This document shows positions 33,305 to 41,710 of a stretch of DNA of 64,000 nucleotides, piece by piece. The stretch is taken from the NCBI RefSeq assembly GCF_000967865.1, contig NZ_JXRU01000036.1, forward strand, positions 62,001 through 126,000, written 5' to 3'. Position 1 is the stretch's first letter. Every line of letters starts with the position of its first letter. Position numbers and translations under genes: made by a program. The notes under the pieces are model-generated. The model searched no databases and was not told where the DNA came from. It saw nothing but the letters and a program-made list of their open reading frames with translations. Source of the DNA: Microbacterium sp. SA39 (lineage in GTDB: Bacteria > Actinomycetota > Actinomycetes > Actinomycetales > Microbacteriaceae).

Positions 33305-33850
33305 ATGGCTGAAAGCAAGACCACGAAGAAGACCGCAAGCACGACGAGTCGCGGCGCGAAGACCACTCGGCGGCAGAATGCTGAGAAGGGCTTCACAGCG
33401 TCCCCGACGCTCGCCGCGAACCTGCAGAAGGTGCTCGTCGACCTGCTCGAGCTGGCTCTTCAGGGCAAGCAGGCGCACTGGAACGTCGTCGGACGCAACT
33501 TCCGCGACACGCACCGGCAGCTCGACGAGATCATCGATGAGACGCGGGCGTTCAGCGACACGGTCGCCGAGCGGATGCGCGCCCTGCACGCTGTGCCCGA
33601 CGGACGCAGCGCCACGATCGCGGAATCGACCTCGCTGCCGAACTTCCCGGCCGGCGAGGTGTCGACGTCGGAGACGATCGATCTCATCACCGAGCGGCTC
33701 GAAGATGTCGTCTCGACCATGCGGGATGTGCACGACGAGGTCGACGAGGAAGACCCGACGTCGGCGGACATCCTGCACGCGGTGATCGAACGGCTCGAGC
33801 AGTTCGCCTGGATGGTCAGCGCGGAGAACCGGAGCCCTGCGGGTCGCTGA
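33305..33850 (+). CDS. dps: Dps family DNA-binding ferritin-like protein
   Basis: 181 residues from ATG 33305 (GAGGAGG just upstream). The Dps ferroxidase motif is visible: LQGKQAHWNVVGRNFRDTHRQLDEIIDETRAFSDTVAERMRAL. The N-terminal about 25 residues are Lys/Thr/Arg-rich (AESKTTKKTASTTSRGAKTTRR), the kind of tail that binds DNA in other Dps proteins. It stores iron and shields DNA under stress. Its last 35 bases overlap the convergent DUF6328 gene. Confidence 0.94.
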   Translation: MAESKTTKKTASTTSRGAKTTRRQNAEKGFTASPTLAANLQKVLVDLLELALQGKQAHWNVVGRNFRDTHRQLDEIIDETRAFSDTVAERMRALHAVPDGRSATIAESTSLPNFPAGEVSTSETIDLITERLEDVVSTMRDVHDEVDEEDPTSADILHAVIERLEQFAWMVSAENRSPAGR

Positions 33851-34385
33851 TCCGCTCCTGGCCGTCCCCGGCTCCACCGAACCGGGGACGACCACGGATC
33901 AGTCGGGGCAGGGCGAGCCACAGGACCACGACGAGGATCAGCGCCGCGATCAGCGCGATGACCCCCGCCGTCCGATTGACGGTGAAGTCGACGATCAAGG
34001 TCGTCACGCCGATGGTCAGCGCTCCGATCACCGCGAGGTTGATCCGCACGATCCGGGCGGCCATGCGCACCAATTCGGGTTTGCGCTGGTGGCCGAAGAG
34101 TGCCCGGTGCATCCCGACGGGGGCGAGCGCCAGAATCGTGGCGATCGCCGAGAGCGCTACCAGGATCACATAGAGGTCGCGCTGGAATTGGTCCATGTCG
34201 GTGAACCGCGGCTGAAACGCCACTGCGAGAAGGAAACCCGTGAGGATCTGGGTGCCCGTCTGCATTACCCGAAGCTCCTGAAGGAGTTCGAGCCAGTTCC
34301 GGTCCGCCCGCTCGTTCCGCGTCTCGTCGCGTCCGTCGGCGCGATCGTCGACGTGGGGCTCGTCCTCGGGCAGATCCGCTGTCAT
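33816..34385 (-). CDS. DUF6328-like membrane protein
   Basis: 189 residues. A polar acidic N-terminus (about 1-32) is followed by the motif WLELLQELRVMQTGTQILTGFLLAVAFQPRF, typical of the DUF6328 family. Membrane helices lie at about 45-60, 70-90, 115-135 and 140-165, with a charged tail. The function is unknown. It converges on dps and shares 35 bp with it, so the two transcripts are antisense to each other at their ends. Confidence 0.85.
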   Translation of the reverse strand: MTADLPEDEPHVDDRADGRDETRNERADRNWLELLQELRVMQTGTQILTGFLLAVAFQPRFTDMDQFQRDLYVILVALSAIATILALAPVGMHRALFGHQRKPELVRMAARIVRINLAVIGALTIGVTTLIVDFTVNRTAGVIALIAALILVVVLWLALPRLIRGRPRFGGAGDGQERISDPQGSGSPR

Positions 34386-34455
34386 GATCTCAGTGTCCTG
34401 CCCGTGATCCGGTGCTGTCCAGCATCAGGCCCGGCCTGTTCGAAAGAAGGTGACG

Positions 34456-34662
34456 ATGACTCTTCCCCCGATAGGCGACTGGTGGTCGGAATTGTCCGAC
34501 GACGCGCAGCGCGCCGTGCTGGACAGCGACTCTCATCATCTCGACGAGAGCGTGCGGGAGGAGATCCGAGAGATCACGGGTGCCGTGGTCGGGATGATCG
34601 AGACGCTCTCCGACAAGGACCTGAAGTACGCGCGGGCACATCCGCCGTCGGACGACGACTGA
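34456..34662 (+). CDS. Small acidic hypothetical protein
   Basis: 68 residues from ATG 34456, with AAGAAGG 5 nt ahead. The chain is helical and acidic (LSDDAQRAVLDSDSHHLDESVREEIREITGAVVGMIETLSDKDL), ending PPSDDD. Codon use fits its neighbours. The gene is isolated between two minus-strand genes. No known domain was recognised. Confidence 0.65.
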   Translation: MTLPPIGDWWSELSDDAQRAVLDSDSHHLDESVREEIREITGAVVGMIETLSDKDLKYARAHPPSDDD

Positions 34663-34677
34663 GCGGCGGCGTGCCCG

Positions 34678-35262
34678 TCAGACGGCGTCGGGAGAGGGGA
34701 TCTCTTCGCGCAGACGCGGCTCCGTGCGTCGCTCCGGTCGGGCACCGGACTTGTCGGCGTAGAACGCCCTGATCCGGTCCATGTCCGCCGCCACGTCTCC
34801 GGTCAGGTCGAGCGTGGGTCCGAGACCCGAGGTCATGGTCGTGCGGTCCACGTATCCGAGAGTCACCGGCATCCCGGTCTCGCGGGCGATCCGGTAGAAG
34901 CCCGACTTCCAGTACTCGTTTCCGCCGCGGGTCCCGTCAGGAGTGACGACCAGGCCGAAGACCTTCCCGGCGTGCACCTGCCCGACGACGTCGTTCACCA
35001 CCCGGGCAGGATCGGCACGGTCGACAGGAATGCCCCCGATACGGCGCATGATCGGCCCCCGCCATCCTCGGAAGAGGCTGTTCTTCCCGAGCCAATGCAC
35101 GTCGATCCCCAGTCGCCACGCGATGGCGAGCATCAGGACGAAGTCCCAGTTGGACGTGTGCGGTGCCCCGACGAGCACGGTCGGTCGTGTCGGCGCCGGT
35201 TCGCTCACGAGCTTCCAGCGGCTGAGCGCCCAGAACGTGCGGGCGAGGAGTCGTTTGAGCAT
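34678..35262 (-). CDS. PlsC-like acyltransferase
   Basis: 194 residues. The acyltransferase motif HX4D is HTSNWD (about 34-39). The acceptor pocket contains IMRRIGGIPVDR, and the third block is LVVTPDGTRGGNEYWKSGFYRIA, where the family has EGTRS. It lacks a clear membrane helix, like the short 1-acylglycerol-3-phosphate acyltransferases annotated in actinobacteria. It is downstream of the carboxymuconolactone decarboxylase-like gene, whose frame runs deep into it (see that entry). Confidence 0.88.
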   Translation of the reverse strand: MLKRLLARTFWALSRWKLVSEPAPTRPTVLVGAPHTSNWDFVLMLAIAWRLGIDVHWLGKNSLFRGWRGPIMRRIGGIPVDRADPARVVNDVVGQVHAGKVFGLVVTPDGTRGGNEYWKSGFYRIARETGMPVTLGYVDRTTMTSGLGPTLDLTGDVAADMDRIRAFYADKSGARPERRTEPRLREEIPSPDAV

Positions 35263-35884
35263 GGCTCAACCGTAGGGGAGTGCGCTGTCGATCCGGTGTG
35301 GGGTGCGATCCGCCCGAGCCTGCGTGCATCAGCGCCGCGGCGATGGCCGGGTCGAGTCCGGGCATGACGTCCACCGGTACTGCGAGAGCCAGGAGGGCTC
35401 GACTGAAGTAGTTCCTCGCCGCAGCCGCGAGCGTGATGTCGACGATCTGCCGGTCGGAGTATCCCGCATCGCGCAGCGACCGTGCGTGGTCGTCGGTCAT
35501 CGAACCGGGATCGCTCGACATCCGGGCCGCGTAGTCGACCACGGCCTGCTCTGCAGACGTGAATCCGTGGTCGTCTCCCTCGGCGAAAGCTCGGAGGCCG
35601 TCGTCGTCGAGAACGCCCGCCCGCAGGGACTTCCTGCCGTGCGCGAGCAGGCAGTGGGTCGAACCCAGCGCGCGGGCCGCGCCGAGCGTCGCGGCCTCGT
35701 ACACGCGGAGGCCGATCGAGGGGACGATCGCTCGGATCAGGGACTCGAAGGCAGCATGGGCTTCGGGGTTCACCGCCATCGCCTGCGTGTGGGCGAAGAC
35801 GAAGCCGTCATGGTCGATGTCGTCCGCGTAGATCTCAGCGACGTGGCCCTCTGCACCGTTCGGATCCGGGGGAGTGATGATCAT
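34937..35884 (-). CDS. Carboxymuconolactone decarboxylase/AhpD-like protein with a probable 3' frameshift
   Basis: Residues 1-about 190 are a normal AhpD-like peroxidase-related protein: RVYEAATLGAARALGSTHCLLAHGRKSL contains the redox pattern SxxCxxxH in place of CxxCxxxH. After ALMHAGS the frame continues for about 110 codons with no known homology, fully overlapping plsC in another frame. Removing one base of the CCC at 35313-35315 would give ADRTPHRIDSALPYG and a stop at 35266-35268, 3 bases before the plsC start and a total of about 205 residues. A real or sequencing frameshift is therefore likely. The ATG at 35884 has a -10 box 6 nt ahead. Confidence 0.7.
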   Translation of the reverse strand: MIITPPDPNGAEGHVAEIYADDIDHDGFVFAHTQAMAVNPEAHAAFESLIRAIVPSIGLRVYEAATLGAARALGSTHCLLAHGRKSLRAGVLDDDGLRAFAEGDDHGFTSAEQAVVDYAARMSSDPGSMTDDHARSLRDAGYSDRQIVDITLAAAARNYFSRALLALAVPVDVMPGLDPAIAAALMHAGSGGSHPTPDRQRTPLRLSHAQTTPRPHVLGAQPLEARERTGADTTDRARRGTAHVQLGLRPDARHRVATGDRRALAREEQPLPRMAGADHAPYRGHSCRPCRSCPGGERRRRAGARREGLRPGRHS

Positions 35885-35890
35885 GCGGGA

Positions 35891-35896
35891 ACGATA
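35891..35896 (-). promoter_or_regulatory. -10 box for leaderless AhpD-like gene
   Basis: TATCGT, then TCCCGC (6 nt), then ATG at 35884. Confidence 0.5.
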
Positions 35897-35951
35897 CGCC
35901 GCGACGATCACGCGGGAAAGAGCAAGCGGCGCCACCGGCATCCGGCAGGCG

Positions 35952-35957
35952 TACGAT
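35952..35957 (+). promoter_or_regulatory. -10 box for leaderless 48-residue gene
   Basis: TACGAT, then CGAAGG (6 nt), then ATG at 35964. Confidence 0.5.
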
Positions 35958-35963
35958 CGAAGG

Positions 35964-36110
35964 ATGACGAAAACGCAGCAGGACTCCACAGAGCAGGATG
36001 CGTCCCTCGCGCCGCTGCCGCTCGCGGACGGCCTGAACCTGCTCGAGGCGGATGCCGCCGGCTACTGCAGTGGTGGCGTCTGCCACATTCCTGCGACAAA
36101 GACGCAGTAG
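35964..36110 (+). CDS. 48-residue protein with a CSGGVC motif
   Basis: The chain starts TKTQQDSTEQDASLAPLPLADGL and ends NLLEADAAGYCSGGVCHIPATKTQ. An acidic, hydrophobic helical stretch precedes a Cys-x4-Cys segment followed by His. That could bind a metal, form a disulfide, or be the core of a modified peptide, but no modifying enzyme is adjacent. Support for a real gene: a leaderless promoter at the right distance and codon use like its neighbours. The last 13 codons form the left part of a strong hairpin. No family was recognised. Confidence 0.6.
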   Translation: MTKTQQDSTEQDASLAPLPLADGLNLLEADAAGYCSGGVCHIPATKTQ

Positions 36111-36125
36111 CGGGCAGACGCCACC
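36072..36125 (+). terminator. Hairpin built from the 3' end of the 48-residue gene
   Basis: GGTGGCGTCTGCC pairs perfectly (13 bp) with GGCAGACGCCACC. The loop contains a second hairpin, CTGCG-N7-CGCAG. The left arm encodes the SGGVC part of the protein. Confidence 0.65.
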
Positions 36126-36143
36126 GAGGTCGATTCCCGACGG

Positions 36144-37631
36144 TCAGTGACCGCCGTGGAAATCTCCTCCTGCGTCGTCGGCGGGCTTGCGCACGAACGG
36201 GCTGAGCGCCACCGCGGCGAGCGAGATGATCGCGGCGATGAGGAAGGCCATCCGCGCGCCCGGTGCCCCGGCGGCAGCCGTCGTCAGACCCTCGGTCTCG
36301 CCGGCGTGCAGGATCGCCGAGTAGGTGACGGTGAGGAGCGCGACTCCCGCAGCGCCGCCGACCTGCTGCAGCGTGTTCAAGACGGCGGAGCCGTGCGAGT
36401 ACAGCGAGCGGTGGAGCGACCCGAGCGACGCCGAGAACAGCGGCGTGAACGACATCGCGAGTCCGACCGACATCGCGGCCTGCACGATGATCAGGACCCA
36501 CCACACGGTGTGCTCGCCGACTGTCGAGTAGTAGAACAGTGCGGCGGAGACGAGGATCGTGCCGGGGATCAGCAGCGGGCGCGTGCCGCGGGCGTCGTAG
36601 ACGCGGCCCATGATCGGGCCGAGAAGACCCATCAGCACGGAGCCGGGCAGCAGGATCAGCCCAGCCTGCAGCGCGTTCAGTCCTGCGACGTTCTGCAGGT
36701 ACTGAGGCAGCAGCGTCAGCGTGCCGAACATCGACAGCGCCAGGATCGTCATGATGATGACCGAGAAGGTGAAGTTGCCGGCCCGGAAGACGCGCAGATC
36801 GAGCAGTGCGTCATCGACGCGCTGCAGGAGGAGCTGCCGCCAGACGAACAGGCCGAGCGTCACTGCGCCGACGACCAGGGCGATGATGCCCGTCGTCTCG
36901 CCGGAGCCGCCTTCGCCGCCGAACTGGCTGAGGCCGAACACGATGCCGCCGAAGCCGAGCGCGGCGAGCGGGATCGAGAGAACGTCCAGCGGAACGCGAC
37001 GCGTCTCGCCGAGGTTGGTCATCCACTTGGCGCCCATGCCGAGGGCGATGAGCGCGATCGGGAGGACGACCGCGAACAGCGCGCGCCAGCTGAAGGCCTC
37101 GAGGAGGGCACCGGCGATCGTCGGTCCGATAGCCGGCGCGAGTGAGATCACCATGCCGACGCGGCCCATCATGCGACCGCGGGACTGCGGCGGGACGACG
37201 TTCATGATGGTCGTCATCAGCAGCGGCATCATGATGCCGGTACCTGCGGCCTGGATCACGCGGCCGATCAGCAGTACGCCGAACCCGGGCGCGACGAGTG
37301 CGACGAGGGTGCCGAGCGAGAAGGCGACCATCGCCGCGATGAAGACCTGGCGCGTGGTGAAGCGCTGCAGGATGAAGCCCGTCGTCGGGATGACGACGGC
37401 CATGGTGAGCATGAACGCGCTGGTCAGCCACTGACCGAGCTCCGGCGGGATGCCCAGGTCGGCGTTCAGATGCGGGATCGCGATCCCCATCGTCGTCTCG
37501 TTGAGGATGGCGACGAAGGCGGCGACGAGAAGCAGCCAGATCACGCGCATGTCGCTGCGCGAGATCTCGCCGGGCGCGAGTGCGGGCGCGGAATCGGTTG
37601 TCCGGATGGAGCCGGTATCGACGGCAGACAT
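36144..37631 (-). CDS. MFS multidrug exporter (DHA2/EmrB type)
   Basis: 495 residues. The membrane pattern fits the 14-helix drug:H+ antiporter family 2. Typical blocks: ETTMGIAIPHLNADLGIPPELGQWLTSAFMLTMAVVIPTTGFILQRF in helices 1-2 (motif D1-like), GRVIQAAGTGIMMPLLMTTIMNVVPPQSRGRMMGRVGMVISLAPAIGPTIAGALLEAFSWRALF (motif C) in helices 4-6. The end is histidine-rich (GGDFHGGH). AGGAGG precedes the ATG. No regulator is adjacent. It exports hydrophobic compounds; the substrate is unknown. Confidence 0.93.
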   Translation of the reverse strand: MSAVDTGSIRTTDSAPALAPGEISRSDMRVIWLLLVAAFVAILNETTMGIAIPHLNADLGIPPELGQWLTSAFMLTMAVVIPTTGFILQRFTTRQVFIAAMVAFSLGTLVALVAPGFGVLLIGRVIQAAGTGIMMPLLMTTIMNVVPPQSRGRMMGRVGMVISLAPAIGPTIAGALLEAFSWRALFAVVLPIALIALGMGAKWMTNLGETRRVPLDVLSIPLAALGFGGIVFGLSQFGGEGGSGETTGIIALVVGAVTLGLFVWRQLLLQRVDDALLDLRVFRAGNFTFSVIIMTILALSMFGTLTLLPQYLQNVAGLNALQAGLILLPGSVLMGLLGPIMGRVYDARGTRPLLIPGTILVSAALFYYSTVGEHTVWWVLIIVQAAMSVGLAMSFTPLFSASLGSLHRSLYSHGSAVLNTLQQVGGAAGVALLTVTYSAILHAGETEGLTTAAAGAPGARMAFLIAAIISLAAVALSPFVRKPADDAGGDFHGGH

Positions 37632-37779
37632 GGGCGGCCTCCTGGGCGATGAGATGGGGGGATGTGCGAGAGATCGCGCGAGTCTCTCAGCGTAACCACA
37701 GCATCCGACATTTCATTCCGAACCGATCGGAAATCCGCCGAGAGCGGATGCCCCGGCCCTCGGTGTCGGCTGCGCTGGG

Positions 37780-37785
37780 TACGCT
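37780..37785 (+). promoter_or_regulatory. -10 box for leaderless ABC exporter gene
   Basis: TACGCT, then GGCGCC (6 nt), then ATG at 37792. Confidence 0.55.
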
Positions 37786-37791
37786 GGCGCC

Positions 37792-39855
37792 ATGAGCATG
37801 GGCGGTGGGATGAGCGGCGGACACCGCGGCGGCGGGTTCCGCGGTGTCGACGAAGACGCGCAGCGTCGGCAGAACGCCGAGGCGCCTCGGATCACCGGGC
37901 TCGGCGCGCGAGTGGTCGCCCTGTTCCGGCCGTACCGATGGCGCATCTTCTTCACCGGCATCCTCGTGGTGGCGGGCGCCGGCATCGCCGTGATCCCGCC
38001 GCTGATCGTGCAGCGCATCTTCGACGACGCCCTCTTCCCGGTCGACGGCGGCAGCCCTCGGCTCGAGCTGCTCGCCTGGCTCGTGGGCGTCATGGTTGCG
38101 CTGTTCCTGTTCTCCGCCGTGCTGGGCGTGGCACAGACCTGGCTGACGGCGACGGTGGGCAACAGCGTGACCGGCGACCTGAGGGTGCGCCTGTTCGAGC
38201 ATCTGCAGGCGATGGAGCTCGGATTCTTCACCCGCACCAAGACCGGTGTCATCCAGTCGCGGCTGCAGAACGACGTCGGTGGCGTCTCGGGCGTCCTGAC
38301 CAACACGGTCACCAGCATCCTGGGCAACGTGGTGACGGTCGTCGCCTCACTCGTCGCGATGATCATCATCGACTGGCGGCTGACCCTCATCGCGGTGGTC
38401 CTGATGCCGTTCCTGATCTTCGTGCAGCGACGCGTGGGGCAGGTGCGCGCCCGCATCGCGGGAGAGACCCAGGAATCGCTGTCGGAGCTGACGTCGATCA
38501 CTCAGGAGACGCTGAGCGTGTCGGGGATGCTGCTGTCCAAAGCCTTCAACCGGCAGCGCACCGAGTCGGCGCGCTATCAGGCCGAGAACCGCAACCAGGT
38601 CATGCTGCAGGTGCGCAGGGCCATGAGCGGGCAGGGGTTCTTCGCCGTGGTGCAGGTGCTCATGGCGAGTGTCCCCGCGGTCATCTACCTCGTCTCCGGC
38701 TACCTGATCACGGGCGGCACGGATGCGATCACGGCGGGCACGGTCGTGGCGTTCACGACGGTCCAGGCGCGACTGCTGATGCCGCTGATGGGACTCATGC
38801 GGGTCTCCCTCGACCTGCAGACATCTTCCGCGCTGTTCGCGCGCATCTTCGAGTATCTCGACCTGGTTCCCGAGATCGCGGATGCTCCGGATGCGATCTC
38901 GGTCGATCAGGCACCGGGTCCGCGCGGACGCATCGAGTTCGCCGACGTCGTCTTCCGCTACCCCGACGCGTCGACGGATGCCCGGCCGACGCTCGACGGC
39001 GTGTCATTCGTCGCCGAGCCAGGGCAGCACGTCGCCTTCGTGGGGCCGTCCGGAGCTGGCAAGACGACGATCCTCTACCTGGCGCCGCGGCTTTACGAAG
39101 CGAAGGAAGGGGCTGTGCTGTTCGCCGGTGCGGACGTGCGCACGCTGACGCAGGAGTCGATCATCGACCACGTCGGCATCGTCTCCCAGGAGACATATCT
39201 GTTTCACGCGACGATCCGCGACAACCTGCTGTACGCACGGCCCGACGCCTCGGCGGAGGAGGTGATCGAGGCCTGCAAGGCCGCGAACATCCATCACATC
39301 ATCGAGGGATTCGAGAACGGCTACGACACAGTGGTCGGCGAGCGCGGCTATCGCCTCTCCGGGGGCGAGAAGCAGCGCATCGCGATCGCGCGCGTGCTGC
39401 TGAAGGATCCGCCGGTGCTGCTGCTCGACGAGGCGACTTCCGCCCTCGACACGGTGTCGGAGCGTGTCGTGCAGGAGGCGCTCGACGAGGCGGCGAAGGG
39501 CCGGACGACCCTGTCGATCGCCCACCGCCTCTCGACCGTCATGGGTGCCGACGTGATCCACGTGGTCGAGGCCGGCAAGATCGTCGAATCGGGCACGCAC
39601 GCCGAACTGCTCGCCCACGACGGCCTCTACGCCGAACTCGCCGCTCAGCAGGTCGCCGCCTCGCGCGTGCTGGCGACCGAGGCGGTCGTCGAGGAAGCGG
39701 TCACCGGCGGCGTCGGGGCGGCGCTCGCCGATCGTCGTGCCGACCGTGCGCCGGTCGACTCCGCCGGCGCGGACGCTGTCGCCGCGCTCACCGCGGCGGT
39801 GCCGCTGCTGGCCGAGCAGCGGGTCGACGAGCGGGTGTATCCGCCCGAGACCTGA
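37792..39855 (+). CDS. ABC exporter, fused membrane and ATPase domains
   Basis: 687 residues. A Gly/His-rich N-terminal tail (MGGGMSGGHRGGGF) leads to a six-helix type IV exporter domain (about 45-345). The ATPase domain (about 365-600) has Walker A VGPSGAGKTTILYL (about 418), Q-loop VSQETYLFHATIRDNLLYA, signature YRLSGGEKQRIAIARVLL (about 522) and DEATSALD, H-loop IAHRLST. It is a half-transporter that should dimerise. An alanine-rich C-terminal extension of about 70 residues is unusual. A strong terminator follows. Confidence 0.94.
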   Translation: MSMGGGMSGGHRGGGFRGVDEDAQRRQNAEAPRITGLGARVVALFRPYRWRIFFTGILVVAGAGIAVIPPLIVQRIFDDALFPVDGGSPRLELLAWLVGVMVALFLFSAVLGVAQTWLTATVGNSVTGDLRVRLFEHLQAMELGFFTRTKTGVIQSRLQNDVGGVSGVLTNTVTSILGNVVTVVASLVAMIIIDWRLTLIAVVLMPFLIFVQRRVGQVRARIAGETQESLSELTSITQETLSVSGMLLSKAFNRQRTESARYQAENRNQVMLQVRRAMSGQGFFAVVQVLMASVPAVIYLVSGYLITGGTDAITAGTVVAFTTVQARLLMPLMGLMRVSLDLQTSSALFARIFEYLDLVPEIADAPDAISVDQAPGPRGRIEFADVVFRYPDASTDARPTLDGVSFVAEPGQHVAFVGPSGAGKTTILYLAPRLYEAKEGAVLFAGADVRTLTQESIIDHVGIVSQETYLFHATIRDNLLYARPDASAEEVIEACKAANIHHIIEGFENGYDTVVGERGYRLSGGEKQRIAIARVLLKDPPVLLLDEATSALDTVSERVVQEALDEAAKGRTTLSIAHRLSTVMGADVIHVVEAGKIVESGTHAELLAHDGLYAELAAQQVAASRVLATEAVVEEAVTGGVGAALADRRADRAPVDSAGADAVAALTAAVPLLAEQRVDERVYPPET

Positions 39856-39865
39856 TCTTTCTCCG

Positions 39866-39944
39866 CCGACCGGCCCCTCTCTGCGCGAGCCGCCCCTGTT
39901 TGATCGATCTCGAAGGGTGGCTCGCGCAGAAGGGGCCGGTTCGG
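39866..39944. terminator. Long hairpin between ABC exporter and SDR genes
   Basis: Two 30-nt arms (39866-39895, 39915-39944) pair almost perfectly: one bulge on each side and one mismatch. The arms centre on CTGCGCGAGCC. It is much longer than a normal terminator and may be a repeat element serving as one for both convergent genes. Confidence 0.75.
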
Positions 39945-39961
39945 CATCGATTGGTCGCGGC

Positions 39962-40735
39962 TCAGTGGACCGAGAGGCCGCCGTCGACGAAGAGCGATTG
40001 ACCGGTGATGTACCCCGAGCCTGCTCCCGCGAGGAACACCGCGGCACCGGCGAAGTCGCTCGGCAGTCCGTTGCGTCCGATCATCGTGCGCGCGGCCAGC
40101 TCTGCGACCTTCTCCGGATCCTGCTGCAGTCGAGCGTTGAGCGGGGTGAGCACGAATCCCGGAACGAGCGTGTTGCTCGTCACACCGGTCCCGCCCCAGG
40201 CCTCGGCCTCTGACCGCATCAGGGACTCCACGGCTCCCTTGGATGCACCGTAGATTCCGCTGCCGACGAAGGCACGGTGCGCCTGCTGCGAGCTGACGTG
40301 GATGAGCCGGCCGTACCCGCGCCGGGCCATGCCCTGCGCATACCGCTGTCCGAGCAGGAACGGGGCGAGCGCGTTCACCGTCATGGTGGCGTCCCAGTCC
40401 GCCTCGGTGATGTCGGCATAGGGCGGACGGATGTTGATGCCGGCCGAGTTCACCAGGATGTCGGGCTGGCCGAAGGGTTCGGCCGCCGCCTCCACGAGGG
40501 CGTGGATGCCGTCCCGGGTGCCGAGATCTCCGACGACGCCGGCGGCGCGGCATCCGCTGTCCTTCAGGTCCTGCACCGTCTCGTCGATGCGGTCGGCGCC
40601 GCGCGCGACGATGACGGTCGACGCCCCGGCATGGGCGAGCGCGGTCGCGATACCGCGACCGATACCGGAACTCCCGCCGGTCACGACGGCCGTGCGGCCC
40701 TCGAGCGAGAACAGCGAGGCGAGGTAGTCGGTCAT
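39962..40735 (-). CDS. Short-chain dehydrogenase/reductase
   Basis: 257 residues from ATG 40735; an ATG 12 bases upstream (40747) is also possible. NAD(P)-binding motif GGSSGIGRGIA (about 19-29), NSAGIN (NNAG-like) near 90, and active-site Ser/Tyr/Lys in IHVSSQQAHRAFVGSGIYGASKGAVESL. The C-terminus ITGQSLFVDGGLSVH is standard. The sequence fits gluconate 5-dehydrogenase-like or 3-oxoacyl reductase-like SDRs; the substrate is unproven. It starts about 20 bases after the glycosyltransferase gene ends, so they may be co-transcribed. Confidence 0.93.
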   Translation of the reverse strand: MTDYLASLFSLEGRTAVVTGGSSGIGRGIATALAHAGASTVIVARGADRIDETVQDLKDSGCRAAGVVGDLGTRDGIHALVEAAAEPFGQPDILVNSAGINIRPPYADITEADWDATMTVNALAPFLLGQRYAQGMARRGYGRLIHVSSQQAHRAFVGSGIYGASKGAVESLMRSEAEAWGGTGVTSNTLVPGFVLTPLNARLQQDPEKVAELAARTMIGRNGLPSDFAGAAVFLAGAGSGYITGQSLFVDGGLSVH

Positions 40736-40756
40736 GGATTCACCCATCTGTGTCGA

Positions 40757-41704
40757 TCACCAGGAGAGAGCGGCCGCGATGGCCTCGTCGGGGGAGGCGT
40801 CCGCGAACTCGGGAAGCGCACGCAGCTCGGCGATGAACGCTGCAACCTCTGCGGCGTAGGCGGGGTCGTCGTGGGTCGCGGCGATGTCGAGGAGCGAGGG
40901 CATGTCCATCGCCAGGATCAGATCGAGCCGAGCGGTGACGGCGGCGCGCGCCCCGGCATCCTGCAGAACGCGGATGCCGCCACGCAGGGCGGAGAGGTAA
41001 TCCCGCAGCACCGGCAGCTGCGACTTGCCCTGCGTGATGGAGGTTCCGTCGGGGCGGACGCGCCAGCGCACGATGACGTCGGGGATCACGTCGAACGCCT
41101 GCGTTCGCGTGTACATCTGCTGAGCGACGATCTGGTCCTCGTAGGCGACGCCCTCCGGGAACCGGAGGTCGGTCCAGAAGCCGGTGCGACTGATCTTCGA
41201 CCAGGCGACGATGTTCGACACCACACGTGGATGCTGATCGAGCGTCGTGCCGAGCCGTGCCGGATCCGTGGCTGCAGCGATCCACGGCTGCACCCGTCCC
41301 GCGTTGTAGGAGTGACCATGCGGGCGCAGACGGACGTAGGCACCCGCGGCGAAATCGCTCCCGGTCTCGATGAGGGTCGCGGTCAGGCGGGCGAGCGCTT
41401 CGGGGGAGAGCTCGTCGTCGCCGTCGAGAAAGCCCAGGAAGGGCGTGTCGACCAGCGCAACGCCGATGTTGCGTGCAGCGCCCAGCCCGCGCGAGGCCTC
41501 GTGCCGGATCACCGTGAACCTCGGGTCGCCCGCAGCGGCCTCGGCGAAGATCGCGCCGGTCGCATCGGTCGAGCCGTCGTCGATGAGGATCGCCCGCCAG
41601 CGCGACTCGGTCTGCGCGCGGAGGGAGTCGAGGGCGGCCGGGGCGAACGCGGCGATGTCGCGTCCGGGAACGATCATGGTCACGATCGGGGCGGGGGCGG
41701 GCAC
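40757..41704 (-). CDS. Family 2 glycosyltransferase
   Basis: 315 residues. The GT-A fold opens with PIVTMIVPGRDIAAFAPAALDSLRAQTESRWRAILIDDGSTDAT; nucleotide-sugar-binding Asp residues are in DDGSTD, and the DXD equivalent is FLGFLDGDDELS (about residue 95). A C-terminal helical segment (MDMPSLLDIAATHDDPAYAAEVAAFIAEL) follows. No membrane helix is seen. It probably adds a sugar to a cell-surface polymer such as teichoic-like chains. The GTG start is leaderless. The SDR gene lies downstream. Confidence 0.92.
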   Translation of the reverse strand: MPAPAPIVTMIVPGRDIAAFAPAALDSLRAQTESRWRAILIDDGSTDATGAIFAEAAAGDPRFTVIRHEASRGLGAARNIGVALVDTPFLGFLDGDDELSPEALARLTATLIETGSDFAAGAYVRLRPHGHSYNAGRVQPWIAAATDPARLGTTLDQHPRVVSNIVAWSKISRTGFWTDLRFPEGVAYEDQIVAQQMYTRTQAFDVIPDVIVRWRVRPDGTSITQGKSQLPVLRDYLSALRGGIRVLQDAGARAAVTARLDLILAMDMPSLLDIAATHDDPAYAAEVAAFIAELRALPEFADASPDEAIAAALSW

Positions 41705-41710
41705 CAGCCG

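Noticed and set aside
37662..40001. 779-residue open frame overlapping the ABC exporter on the same strand
   Set aside because: An Arg-rich composition and total overlap with the 687-residue exporter, which has all ATPase motifs.
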